64,000 bases of DNA from Tissierellia bacterium (GCA_030529425.1 JAUMWX010000006.1:1-64000), one strand, 5' to 3'. Counted from the first letter of the stretch, positions 1 to 8,761 are shown. Notes: generated by a model from the sequence alone, not told the origin. A program made the numbers and translations.

Positions 1-1274
1 TACCTGAGGAAAACGAAAAGAGACCTGAGGAAAACGAAAATAGCGATGATAAAAAAAAATTGCTGGAAAAGGCAAAACAAGAATTTCTGGAAACTCATAA
101 AGAAATTTTAAGCTTGACTGTAGATACAATAGGCATGGAGTATGAACAGGCTCTAAACAAGGCATTGGAAGCGTATGGGAAATTGGACAAGTCGGTTCAG
201 GAAGAATTAAGGACAGAAAAGCAATTGTTGGACAGCTTGCGTGAGAAATTAAATCAGATTAGTGATATTGATGATGAGGGGATATTAAATAGAGAGATTT
301 ATAGAAGATTTAAATCATCCGCCCCTAATTCTGAAGTTACACAGTATATTTACAACAATGAAGTGAGAACCATTCTTTGGGTTCGTGGTGTAAAAGCTTT
401 GAATATGCAACAAGATGGCAGTGGAGACTTTAAGAAGTTTGAAACTCCGGGTCAATATATAGATTATCATGCGCCGTTCAAAAACGGTCAAGGTTGGTAC
501 GATGTCAATAAATCAAGGACCGACGATGATGATGTATCATTATGTTTTGCCGCAACAGCATCAAATTCACTTCATTGGTGGTTGAAAGAAAATGATTCCT
601 ATGTTCAACGATATATACAAAAACAAATAGAAAACGGGTACTATGACAATATTTCGGACGAAAATATTAGTCCGACTCGTGATTTGCGTAAGTTGGTGGA
701 TTCATACAAGAGTCAACAAGACAGTATGATTTTTAATAAGTTTAAGATAGATTTCGGAAACAAAATTCGTGGATTCTTTGCTGATATTGTTGAAGATTAC
801 TTTATTAACGGACATACACCGAAAGATGGTGGAGGAACCAATGTTCCGGGAAGAGATTTTGAAAAAAATCCGAAAGCGGGTTTCTTCAATGATGTTTTTG
901 GTAGCAATATTTTGACTGAGAGAATGTACTCCGGGCGTTATGATACATTTGGCAGAGATGTTAAAAATAAAATATCTCAAGGAAAGATTTTAGCCGTTCA
1001 ACATAGTGCATTTAACGGATTTGTAGATCATGTAATTACCATTTGGGCTGCCGAATTTAACACTAGAGGAGAAATCACAGCCATCTATGTTACGGATTCC
1101 GACGACCAGTATCAGGAATCTCAATTGGGAATGAAGAGATACATTGTCAAAAATGTGAACGGATACGCAAGAACGACCAGCAGTATAAACCCTGCGACAA
1201 GAGGAGCTGAAATTAATTTCCTTTACACATTGGATTTAGGAACTCAATATTGGGAAAAATATTTTGCTGAATAA
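1..1274 (+). CDS. IdeS/Mac-like immunoglobulin-degrading cysteine protease (5' truncated by window edge)
   Basis: The frame is open from base 3, so this is the 3' part of a longer gene. A TTG at 60 is only the first start-like codon in the window. Numbering from that codon, the C-terminal ~280 residues match the peptidase C94 (IdeS/Mac) fold: GQGWYDVNK, then the catalytic Cys162 in LCFAATASNSLHWW, His324 in VDHVITIW, and Asp346/Asp348 in YVTDSD. Known family members cut IgG or IgM in the hinge or heavy chain and act outside the cell. Upstream lie about 80 charged, helical residues and two copies of a 7-residue Pro/Glu/Asn-rich repeat (bases 3-44), which look like a linker after missing N-terminal domains. 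A terminator follows at 1402. The family call is strong; the antibody class it cuts is unknown. Confidence 0.88.
   Translation, partial: PEENEKRPEENENSDDKKKLLEKAKQEFLETHKEILSLTVDTIGMEYEQALNKALEAYGKLDKSVQEELRTEKQLLDSLREKLNQISDIDDEGILNREIYRRFKSSAPNSEVTQYIYNNEVRTILWVRGVKALNMQQDGSGDFKKFETPGQYIDYHAPFKNGQGWYDVNKSRTDDDDVSLCFAATASNSLHWWLKENDSYVQRYIQKQIENGYYDNISDENISPTRDLRKLVDSYKSQQDSMIFNKFKIDFGNKIRGFFADIVEDYFINGHTPKDGGGTNVPGRDFEKNPKAGFFNDVFGSNILTERMYSGRYDTFGRDVKNKISQGKILAVQHSAFNGFVDHVITIWAAEFNTRGEITAIYVTDSDDQYQESQLGMKRYIVKNVNGYARTTSSINPATRGAEINFLYTLDLGTQYWEKYFAE
3..44 (+). repeat. Two tandem 21-bp coding repeats (PEENEKR / PEENENS)
   Basis: Bases 3-23 and 24-44 are nearly identical 21-mers, each encoding Pro-Glu-Glu-Asn-Glu followed by two variable residues. 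They sit at the window edge, so the array may continue upstream. Such Pro/Glu-rich repeats usually act as spacers in surface or secreted proteins. Confidence 0.75.
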
Positions 1275-1401
1275 TATTTCAGTACGGATATATCTGAATA
1301 AGTATTTGAAGACATTGATTATATAATTGGATAAGATGCCGAAAAGATTAGATTTCAGATATAAAGCATTTTATTTCTATTACAATTTATTATTTGATAA
1401 G

Positions 1402-1436
1402 AAGAGAGATTCCCTAACGAGGTATCTCTCTTTTTT
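1402..1436 (+). terminator. Rho-independent terminator after the IdeS-like gene
   Basis: A 9-bp stem (AAGAGAGAT with ATCTCTCTT) closes a 13-base loop and runs into a T-tract. It lies about 130 bases after the IdeS-like stop codon. Confidence 0.75.
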
Positions 1437-1578
1437 CTATAAAAAGTTTATAAATAAGATATATGGAATTTTCAAGCATCTATTCTTTTTTTGGTATAAA
1501 AGTATATGGTTGATAATATGTAAAAATTGGCAGCTCGGATTTAATTTTAACATATCTATGTATTGAGAAAAGGCGTTA

Positions 1579-1606
1579 TTGACATAAATTATAATTATAA
1601 TACAAT
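1579..1606 (+). promoter_or_regulatory. Possible promoter upstream of the regulator remnant
   Basis: TTGACA at 1579-1584 is followed 16 bases later by TACAAT at 1601-1606. The stretch is extremely AT-rich, so this is only a plausible promoter for the remnant ORF at 1726. The rest of 1437-1725 shows no gene. Confidence 0.4.
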
Positions 1607-1725
1607 ATATTATATTTGCGTAAATAATTTAAATTCACAAGAAAGTATAAAGCAGGGGAGAAATATCAGATATACAGATTATGTCATTCTTGAATGGTAC
1701 AATTAACTCATATGTGGAGGTATCA

Positions 1726-1890
1726 ATGAAGGATATTAAAAATAATAAAATAGAAAGAGCGCTCGGTATATACACAAAACTTATGAACGGATATTCTGTT
1801 ACAAAACTTAAATTAATAAAAAGTACATCGACTTTGTTCTATGTGAGGGGAGTATCGTTCAGAAAATCATATGGAAAGTGCAATAACTAG
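1726..1890 (+). pseudogene. N-terminal remnant of a WYL-type HTH regulator
   Basis: ATG at 1726 has a good RBS (GGAGGT, 5 bases away). The product begins MKDIKNNKIERALGIYTKLM, which resembles the first helix of WYL-domain transcriptional regulators (a pattern like RLLEIYxRLLNGEVINK). After about 27 residues the resemblance is lost, and the frame ends at 54 residues with no HTH or WYL domain. I read it as a decayed or deletion-truncated regulator whose start signals survive. It overlaps the next fragment in another frame by about 20 bases, which suggests a deletion junction around 1815-1870. The match is short, so the family call is tentative. Confidence 0.35.
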
Positions 1891-2230
1891 GCAAATTATA
1901 CAGCCTATCGAAAAAGAATTGCCACAATATTTTGAAGGATTAAAGGTTAAGGCGATTAAGAAAAATACACAAGGTACACCTGTTATTGCTTACAAATTCA
2001 CTTGGAAAAAACAACTATCTAACGGTCAATTTGTACCTAGTAAATACAATAAAAAATCTAACTCAAAAGAGCTTAATTTGTTTGAAAGAGATAACAGAAT
2101 GACCAAAGAAGAGCATGTTACATTCATCGAAGAAAAACTAAGGAGAAAACATCCGATCCCTACAAAAAATAAAAATTCTGAAAAAGAAGAATTATCTGAA
2201 GGTCAATTAGATGTTTCTTTATACATATAA
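1871..2230 (+). pseudogene. C-terminal fragment resembling a Rep_3-type replication initiator
   Basis: This 119-residue frame has no RBS of its own. Its first half (ITRQIIQPIEKELPQYFEGL, then a stretch ending AYKFTWKK) looks like the second winged helix of plasmid Rep_3/RepB-like initiators, where a helix leading to IxPaixEIn is followed by a strand pair and a basic 'kkgrkvvgfrF' segment. The N-terminal winged helix and dimerisation part are absent. The tail is polar and Lys/Glu-rich. It is most likely a relic of an integrated plasmid or mobile element. It could still be translated as a short protein, but I see no sign of that. Confidence 0.4.
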
Positions 2231-2330
2231 AAGAGTAATTTTTCACATTTTCTGTTTCACATTTTCATTTTATATTGTATAATATAAATGCCTAAATATG
2301 TTAACTATATTACGATTATAGGAAGCTTTT

Positions 2331-3248
2331 ATGAACAAATTTTTGAAAAAATTATTAGTTTTATCCCTTGTTTTTTGTTTAAGCTTTTTTATCATAAATA
2401 ATACAAGCTTGGCAAATAATGATTCCGAAATACAAAGCGAATCTCGAAATTATTCTGAGATTGATGAGAAGATTCTTATTCAGAATTTAATTAATTTAAA
2501 TCCTGAAGAGCAAGATTCATTAAAAGCAAATTCTATAAGATCAAAATTGACGGGTCTAACTATTCAAGAAATTGAAGATTTTAGAAGTGGAAAAGTGCCT
2601 TTTTACTTAAATAATGCTTTAACTCGCGATATAGTTTTTAATGAAGAAAATGTGACTCAATTAAAAAAAGAATTCGTACCTGAAAAAACATTAGATTATC
2701 CAATTTATTACGAAAATAATGATTTAACAGATAATTTTAGTTTACAAGGCAATTCTATAATTCCAATTTCTGAAGGTAGATATAATCATGCAATTTCTTC
2801 AAATAATCCTAGACAAAATTGTTACGGATATGCTCTAGGTACAGAAAGATTTGTTAATCCAGGATATTTCAAATATAATTCAAATTCGAAAATTTATGCT
2901 ACAACTACAACTTTAGTACCTATCAGTAAGATTAAAGATTATGTGATTGAAGATTTGAAATATTTAGGAAAAAATCCAGTTTTAGTTTCTTCAAACTATA
3001 TTCCTTCTTCAAATGAGCAAATTATAGCATTAAGAAAGGGGAAACTTGGAGGATCAGAAGATTTTCATTTTATGCTAAAACATAAACTTGATAATAAATG
3101 GTGGCATAAACCAGGTGAAACTTCTATATTAAGATTAAAGTCAAGTGGTTGGATACCTGAATTTTACAATTCTTACAAGAGAGCATGGGGGATAGCTTCA
3201 GGAAGATATAATTCAACTACTTATTATATAAAATACAAAATTCGTTAA
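2331..3248 (+). CDS. Secreted protein with a C-terminal NCYGYALG...DFHFM Cys/His module
   Basis: The product has 305 residues. An N-terminal signal peptide (KKLLVLSLVFCLSFFIINNT) is followed by a Glu/Asn-rich region of about 120 residues. The C-terminal ~150 residues contain NCYGYALG, then DFHFMLKHKL, WWHKPGE and a closing RAWGI strand. Bacterial secreted proteins with NCYxYAL plus D(F/Y)H(F/W) plus W(S/W)HKPG form an uncharacterised group whose Cys-His arrangement recalls NlpC/P60-like papain folds. I infer a possible extracellular peptidase or amidase, but the activity is untested. ATG at 2331 lacks a strong RBS (AGGAAGC at 2321). A terminator follows at 3281, and the gene stands alone. Confidence 0.6.
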   Translation: MNKFLKKLLVLSLVFCLSFFIINNTSLANNDSEIQSESRNYSEIDEKILIQNLINLNPEEQDSLKANSIRSKLTGLTIQEIEDFRSGKVPFYLNNALTRDIVFNEENVTQLKKEFVPEKTLDYPIYYENNDLTDNFSLQGNSIIPISEGRYNHAISSNNPRQNCYGYALGTERFVNPGYFKYNSNSKIYATTTTLVPISKIKDYVIEDLKYLGKNPVLVSSNYIPSSNEQIIALRKGKLGGSEDFHFMLKHKLDNKWWHKPGETSILRLKSSGWIPEFYNSYKRAWGIASGRYNSTTYYIKYKIR

Positions 3249-3280
3249 TAAATCTGTTTTGATTTAAAATCAAAAAAGAC

Positions 3281-3311
3281 AAAGACAAGGAATTTAACCT
3301 TGCCTTTTTTT
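3281..3311 (+). terminator. Terminator after the secreted Cys/His protein
   Basis: A 10-bp stem with one A-C mismatch (AAAGACAAGG with CCTTGCCTTT) encloses AATTTAA and is followed by a T-run, 33 bases after the stop codon. Confidence 0.8.
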
Positions 3312-3899
3312 GATGTGTTAAACTGGGATTGAAAATTTAATATAGTTATGCAATTATTCATTGTCTTTTGCATACTTTGTCAGACAAAGTTTCAACTTGA
3401 AAATAAGTCGTTTTTTTAAAACTTTGGGCGGGGGGCAATGTCAGACAAAATACACAAATGTGTATTTTTAACCATCGACAAAAGTCCAAAATAAAAGAAC
3501 TTGGGGAAATTCCCCAAACCCCTAATTTATATTTATAATTATTTTTGTATATACCTTTCCTTATTTAGCTTGTGTTCTCTGCAAAAATCGTCAAAATTCA
3601 AGACTAATTTTTTAGTTTACGAACAAAAATTAAGATTAGTTTCTCTATATCGCTCTAAAATCAATTTTAAGAGATTTAAAGTATAGGCATTATCCTTGCT
3701 TTAAACTTAAATATCTCATTACAGCTTAAATTTAAGCAAAGAAATACAATATTTTAAAAGTATTGTGCTTTAGCACAAAATTAAAAATCCTACGAGCATA
3801 GCGAGTAGGTTCAATATTAAATTAAAAAAGGGAAAAATTCGTAAGAATTTTGACCATTTTGTTTCTAAATTAAGTTATTCAAGCTTTGGATTTCAAAAA
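3312..3899. repeat. Non-coding, hairpin-rich region with several short perfect inverted repeats
   Basis: I see no convincing gene on either strand. Short dyads occur at 3374-3390 (ACTTTGT-CAG-ACAAAGT), about 3450-3467 (AATACACA..TGTGTATT), about 3502-3518 (TTGGGGAA..TTCCCCAA), about 3767-3778 (GTGCTTTAGCAC) and about 3789-3809 (CCTAC..GTAGG). TGTCAGACAAA occurs twice (3379 and 3439). The stretch follows plasmid-like remnants and may itself be decayed element DNA. Confidence 0.5.
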
Positions 3900-3959
3900 T
3901 TGTATATCAATCATTTTTCTGGAACAAGTTCTCTTTATCAGGAAGTTTTTCAAATTCAA

Positions 3960-4289
3960 ATGTTTAGTATTAATCCTATAGTTTTGAATATTTTTTTCGC
4001 TACTTTTTTAGGTGGATTTTTAATATATAGGATTATTTTTAAGAAAGAAACTAAAGAATCTTATCTTGTTATAATAGCTTTTACTTTATTTATGATTACA
4101 CTAATTACAACTTTAAGTATTTGCAATATTAAAGAATTATTAGCTGCTATACATTTGGTTATTACAATGATGATAAATGCTTGTTTGTTTTTTTTAGAGT
4201 ATAGTAGAAAATTAATAATGATTGATAAAAGAGAATATTATAATTCTATTGAAAAACTAAAAGAAAAAAGTATTCTATATAACACATAA
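3960..4289 (+). CDS. Hypothetical small membrane protein (three TM segments)
   Basis: From the ATG at 3960 the product has 109 residues with about three hydrophobic segments, a basic linker and a charged C-terminal helix. The frame is also open far upstream of this ATG (through 3840 without a stop), and no good RBS fits any start. It may therefore be a fragment of a degraded longer gene. I recognise no family. It ends just before the bidirectional terminator at 4348. Confidence 0.35.
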   Translation: MFSINPIVLNIFFATFLGGFLIYRIIFKKETKESYLVIIAFTLFMITLITTLSICNIKELLAAIHLVITMMINACLFFLEYSRKLIMIDKREYYNSIEKLKEKSILYNT

Positions 4290-4347
4290 AAAACTTAATT
4301 TTTTCTGATTCAATAGTTTTAAGGATGTTGGACACATACATCAAAAA

Positions 4348-4391
4348 AACAGCGATTTCCCGGATTCTCCGGGATATCGCTGTTCATTTTT
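4348..4391 (-). terminator. Bidirectional terminator between converging genes
   Basis: A strong hairpin (AACAGCGAT and TCCCGGA pairing with TCCGGGA and ATCGCTGTT, loop TTC) lies at 4348-4384. An A-run on its left gives the U-tract for the minus-strand subtilase, and a T-run on its right serves the plus strand. Confidence 0.85.
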
Positions 4392-4439
4392 TATTTAAAC
4401 AGAAAATCTGTTTTTATAATGTACCTTTGTATAATAGGT

Positions 4440-7400
4440 TTAAGGATTTAATAAAACACCATTTTTATCAAAGTTGTAGTATTTGTTGCCTATTTTTACT
4501 TTACCTACAGCCATTTTGCCGTTTGTACGGAAATAGTATGTTTTGTTATTTTCTTTGAACCAACCTTTGGTCATTTTTCCGTTTTTAGCAAAATGGTATC
4601 TGTTTCCCAGTAAGTCTTTCCAACCTGTAACCATTCTACCACTATCGTAGAATAGGTAAGTGTTATCACCTAATTTCTTCCAACCTGTGACCATTTTACC
4701 GCTATCGTAGAACAGGTAAGTGTATTTACCCATTTTCTTCCAGCCTTTGACCATCTTACCGCTATCGTAGAATAGGTAAGTGTGACCGGATATTCTCTTC
4801 CAACCTGTAACCATAAATTCGGTTTTTTCATCGAAGTAGTATTTATTTCCGTCTAATTCAAACCAACCCTTAACGGCAACATTGTTTACATAGTATTTTG
4901 TTTTGCCGTCTACTTTATGCCAACCGTTTAGTTCAGGCTCAGGAGCCGGCTTATTTACAACAAAGTTTACAATATCGGATTTGTTTCCCGCAACGTCGGT
5001 TACATATAATTCTACAGGGAATTCCCCGTTTTCATATAGAGGAACCTCTATGTTGAATTCAGCGTCCACCGGTTTCGGCTTTCTCATGGACTCGAATTTG
5101 TCAAGGAAGAATACTTTTTCACCGTTTGCATATATTTCAAAACTTTCAGCCTGTTCCTTAACTTTGACTTTAACTTTGATGAAGTCAGGTTTTTGAACAA
5201 CTTTATCATATTCTACCAAAGTTAATTCAGGTTTAATCGTGTCTACATAAACTTCTCTTGAAGATGCGGCTTCCTTGTCTGCAGTCAAAGCGGCATAAGC
5301 TTTTACCTTTATCAGGTTATATCCCTCATCAAGGGTTATATTTGTAGGATCAAATTTAAATCCGTCCGCCTTTGGAGAGTTAGGATCGGAAGGTTTAACA
5401 GCCAGATCTTTAGCGGCTTGAGTTGTAACTTCAACAGCCGGGCGTGAATTTACAGTGTATGAAACAACAGGTTTTTCATCGTCTATTACATATCCTGTTA
5501 AAGGAACCTCTTTCTTATTATAAACCTCCAAAAGATCAGGAGTTAATACATATAGCCAAGGAATATCATATTTTGTTTCAAACTTAACCAAATCAAAGCC
5601 GGCACTTAAGTTCATGGCATTATCCGCTACGGTTATTTGATTTTCTCTGCTTTCAAATTCATCCTGACCCAATTTGTCAATCAACTTGGTCAAATCTATT
5701 TCGTAATTATTTTTAACGGGATCTGCCAAATCTGAAACTTTAAATAGGGCGGTTTCCGTTTGATTAGTTGTTTTATTTACTGATGTAACAATGAATGCAA
5801 ACAATCCGCTAAGCTCGTCGGAAGCAGTCACATACAATTTTTTGTTATCATCATATCTTGCTTTTTTCAATAAAGGAGAAACCGTATCTACAAATATAGG
5901 AATATAAGATTTTTGTACATTGTCTTGTCCATAAGGTTTAGTTACTATTTCGTAGAAGTATTTACCGTCTTTTACTTGTCTTCCTCTTGCGGTTCCGTTC
6001 CATTTCCATTCAGATTTCAACACATAAGGGTTTCTTCTTCCTTGAGCAAAGAAGTTTTTAGTTTGATGACCTGATTTATTCAACAACGCAACCAATTCCT
6101 TATTTTCATTCAAGATATTAATATTTAACATTTGAGAGTTTCTTAAGAAAGATAAAACCAAATTTGCTTCTGCCGTTCCGAAAGCAGTTCCGCTTGGAGT
6201 GTTCGGAGAAATGGCATAAACATTAGGGTTATAAAGCGAGAATCCGTTGCTTCCTTTGAAGTATATAGCTGATATGCCGAAATAGCTTTCAGTCTTAACC
6301 AAATCGTTATTCTCATCAACTTGAGCATTAATAGTGTCAAGTACTCTCGGAGCTGACCAACTTCCGTAGAATCCCATAAAAGGAACATTGACAGTGTGGC
6401 CGTCGGCCTTGTTTCTTATGTGTACCCAACCTTCCGCAAATTGATTTTCAACACCGTTAAAATCTATTGTGAATGAAACATCTATCGTTTTAGTTTGTTT
6501 AGGTTCCAATGAAACATCGAATTTATCAAATGAATTAGTTAAAAATTCGGAAGTCATCAGATTGTAAGATTGCAGTAATTTATCTTTTATTACAGTAAGA
6601 TCCACTTCATAATTTTGAGTTTCATCTGTAAGGTTTCTCAATTCCAATGGAATAGTGATTTGATTTTCAGTGAATTCCTTAAGTTCTACCTTAGGTTCTT
6701 TAGTCAAAGCGTGAACGACGGTTAAAGTTGTATCCACGACATTTGATAAGTCCATAGAACCCGCTCCTTGATATCTTACTGAGAAAGGAACATTCGTATT
6801 GTGGTCTGTAAGAACTCTACTGTTATTCATTAATAAAGTTTTGGCGAATTTTGCCTTATCTTCTTTTGCCACATCCGCAAATTTTTCATTTTCTTCCATT
6901 AATTGTATTATTAATGCGTATCCGCCCGCTATATGAGGAGCAGCCATGCTTGTACCGCTCATTGTTTCATATTCGTTGTCGTTCACGGTTGAAAATATAT
7001 TTCCTCCCGGTGCTGCGATTTCGGGTTTCATTTCAAGAGACGGCGTGGAACCTTTTGATGTAAAATCACTCAATTTTCCAAAATTAGGGTTTGTTACGCT
7101 TACAAGGTTTTCCGTGATATCCAAAGAAATGAAAGAAGCATTTTGTAACAACATACCCGCATCATAAGGAATGAACAGGTTCGGTATTGTTTGACCCGGA
7201 TTTATAGCCATGCTTACCAAATTACTTCCGCCTGAAGCTCTGTTATATACTATGTGAGCCGCAGCTCCGTTATCTTGAGATCTCTTTTGCGTTTCAACGA
7301 AGTTTTGACCTCTTTGAACAACAACTATTTTGCCTTGCAAAGTATTACCGCCTGCAAGATATGTGTCGTAATCATTTTGAGTACCGGTTCCTAAAAATAC

Positions 7401-8738
7401 CAATTCTCCTTTTACACCTACCGGACTTACAGGAGATGATGTAGCGTATGGGAATTTTGAAACCACTTCTTCACCGGTTGCATTTCTATGCTTAATTTCT
7501 ATTGCCGCTCTCAATATGGATATATTTTCATATGATGCAACAGAGGTTGATTCAGTTGCAACGGAAGGTGAACCTACAACTCCGTAATCAGGGTCTATTG
7601 CGAAAGGCAAACCTTGATGATCTTGGTGACCGTAATAAGTGTGAGAAGAGTTTCCTGCTGATATAACTACATCCACACCGTTTCTTGTAGCATTATTTAT
7701 AGTTTGATTTAGGATGTCATCCGGTATATTTGTTCCGGCTTCAGATCCCAAACTCATATTAACTACATCTGCTCCTAAAACAACAGAATCTTCAATGGCC
7801 TTCATATATATGTCGGTATAAGTTGTTGAATATACGCCCTCATTTCCGAATACCTTCATATTTAATAACTGAGCTTCCGGGGCTACACCTTTGATAGATT
7901 TTCCTGATTCCAAGTCCTGATCCGCACCGTTTGCTCCTACGGTTCCCGCAACATGCATACCGTGCATTGATGCATCCGAACCCAAATCCTTGTTTTCAAG
8001 AGAATTGTCAAAATAGTTATATGAAAAAGGTACTTTGTCCGTTAAAAACAGACCGCTCAAACCGTTATTTTCCATAATTTGTTCAACATCTGTCTGTTTT
8101 AATTTTGTTTTTGTCTTGTCTATTTCTTGGAAATCTTTGTGATCGGAGTCTATACCGGTATCCAGTACCGCAACAACTTTTCCCTGACCTTTAACATTGA
8201 TTTTTTCCCATAGTTCCCGATTGTTTATAAGTCCGTAAGAAGATGCCATATCAGGCTTTACTATAGGTAATGTATATTTGTTTGAAATATATACATTTGA
8301 AACTCCGTTAATTTTCTTAATTGAATCTACATGCTGACTTTTAACTTCAGCGGAAAATCCTGAAAACAAAGTATTAAATTTATTGATCGGTTCAATTTGG
8401 ATGTTCAAATTTTTTGCAGAACTTAAAACTGAATCAATCTTTTCATTTACTTCGTCTGAATTTGTTACAACTTTTGTAGCAAAACCGTCTTTTACTTCAG
8501 AATTTACCTCAGGAGTTACATCCGTTTCAACGATTATACGGACATAATCTTGTTCGGGACTTTCTTTTATGTCTTCATTTATAGTAGCAAGCCCACTCAA
8601 GTCATATTTTTTCAGATATTCCTGAGTAAGAGTTTGAGGAGAAACAACAGAGTCGTTTCCGTTAGTACCGAATGCCGTGGACGGCAGTGTTAACGCCAAT
8701 GAAAGCGTTAAAGCTATGACTTTACTTATTTTTCTCAT
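4440..8738 (-). CDS. Large secreted subtilisin-family (C5a peptidase/lactocepin-like) protease with C-terminal cell-wall-binding repeats
   Basis: The start is the ATG at 8738, preceded by GGAGGTAG; a further upstream in-frame start has no RBS. The protein has 1432 residues. A signal peptide (MRKISKVIALTLSLALTLPS) is followed by a propeptide-like region. The S8 catalytic domain has Asp193 (AVLDTGID), His259 (HGMHVAGT), oxyanion Asn363 (SAGNSS) and Ser597 (SGTSMAAPHIAGG). A PA-type insert lies at about 430-550. Fn3-like domains follow, as in streptococcal C5a peptidase and lactocepin. The last ~170 residues are about eight 20-residue aromatic repeats (GWKKxGxYTYLFYDSGKMV) of the cell-wall/choline-binding type. 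No LPXTG motif is present, so the repeats probably hold it to the wall. It is likely a host-protein-degrading surface protease; the substrate is unknown. Confidence 0.93.
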   Translation of the reverse strand: MRKISKVIALTLSLALTLPSTAFGTNGNDSVVSPQTLTQEYLKKYDLSGLATINEDIKESPEQDYVRIIVETDVTPEVNSEVKDGFATKVVTNSDEVNEKIDSVLSSAKNLNIQIEPINKFNTLFSGFSAEVKSQHVDSIKKINGVSNVYISNKYTLPIVKPDMASSYGLINNRELWEKINVKGQGKVVAVLDTGIDSDHKDFQEIDKTKTKLKQTDVEQIMENNGLSGLFLTDKVPFSYNYFDNSLENKDLGSDASMHGMHVAGTVGANGADQDLESGKSIKGVAPEAQLLNMKVFGNEGVYSTTYTDIYMKAIEDSVVLGADVVNMSLGSEAGTNIPDDILNQTINNATRNGVDVVISAGNSSHTYYGHQDHQGLPFAIDPDYGVVGSPSVATESTSVASYENISILRAAIEIKHRNATGEEVVSKFPYATSSPVSPVGVKGELVFLGTGTQNDYDTYLAGGNTLQGKIVVVQRGQNFVETQKRSQDNGAAAHIVYNRASGGSNLVSMAINPGQTIPNLFIPYDAGMLLQNASFISLDITENLVSVTNPNFGKLSDFTSKGSTPSLEMKPEIAAPGGNIFSTVNDNEYETMSGTSMAAPHIAGGYALIIQLMEENEKFADVAKEDKAKFAKTLLMNNSRVLTDHNTNVPFSVRYQGAGSMDLSNVVDTTLTVVHALTKEPKVELKEFTENQITIPLELRNLTDETQNYEVDLTVIKDKLLQSYNLMTSEFLTNSFDKFDVSLEPKQTKTIDVSFTIDFNGVENQFAEGWVHIRNKADGHTVNVPFMGFYGSWSAPRVLDTINAQVDENNDLVKTESYFGISAIYFKGSNGFSLYNPNVYAISPNTPSGTAFGTAEANLVLSFLRNSQMLNINILNENKELVALLNKSGHQTKNFFAQGRRNPYVLKSEWKWNGTARGRQVKDGKYFYEIVTKPYGQDNVQKSYIPIFVDTVSPLLKKARYDDNKKLYVTASDELSGLFAFIVTSVNKTTNQTETALFKVSDLADPVKNNYEIDLTKLIDKLGQDEFESRENQITVADNAMNLSAGFDLVKFETKYDIPWLYVLTPDLLEVYNKKEVPLTGYVIDDEKPVVSYTVNSRPAVEVTTQAAKDLAVKPSDPNSPKADGFKFDPTNITLDEGYNLIKVKAYAALTADKEAASSREVYVDTIKPELTLVEYDKVVQKPDFIKVKVKVKEQAESFEIYANGEKVFFLDKFESMRKPKPVDAEFNIEVPLYENGEFPVELYVTDVAGNKSDIVNFVVNKPAPEPELNGWHKVDGKTKYYVNNVAVKGWFELDGNKYYFDEKTEFMVTGWKRISGHTYLFYDSGKMVKGWKKMGKYTYLFYDSGKMVTGWKKLGDNTYLFYDSGRMVTGWKDLLGNRYHFAKNGKMTKGWFKENNKTYYFRTNGKMAVGKVKIGNKYYNFDKNGVLLNP
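4621..4800 (-). repeat. Three near-identical 60-bp tandem repeats in the subtilase 3' end
   Basis: Units 4621-4680, 4681-4740 and 4741-4800 are highly similar at the DNA level and encode successive 20-residue cell-wall-binding repeats. Flanking units (4441-4620 and 4801-4920) encode the same motif but have diverged in DNA, so the middle three look recently duplicated or homogenised. Confidence 0.85.
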
Positions 8739-8761
8739 AACTACCTCCTTATTTAAGAAAG

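Noticed and set aside
60-62. TTG at 60 as the true start of the IdeS-like gene
   Set aside because: The frame is open to the left edge with in-frame coding repeats, and no RBS precedes the TTG.
1327-1566. 79-residue plus-strand ORF with aromatic-rich product
   Set aside because: It starts with TTG without an RBS and runs through the terminator hairpin at 1402-1436. The composition is that of translated AT-rich non-coding DNA.
3501-3686. 61-residue ORF in the hairpin-rich region
   Set aside because: No RBS, low-complexity Lys/Phe/Tyr composition, and it overlaps palindromes.
4325-4558. 77-residue ORF overlapping the terminator and the subtilase 3' end
   Set aside because: It is antisense to the well-supported repeat domain and covers the bidirectional terminator.
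4621-4800. Regular 60-bp repeats as a CRISPR array
   Set aside because: There are no spacers; the repeats are coding, directly adjacent and encode a known 20-residue binding motif.
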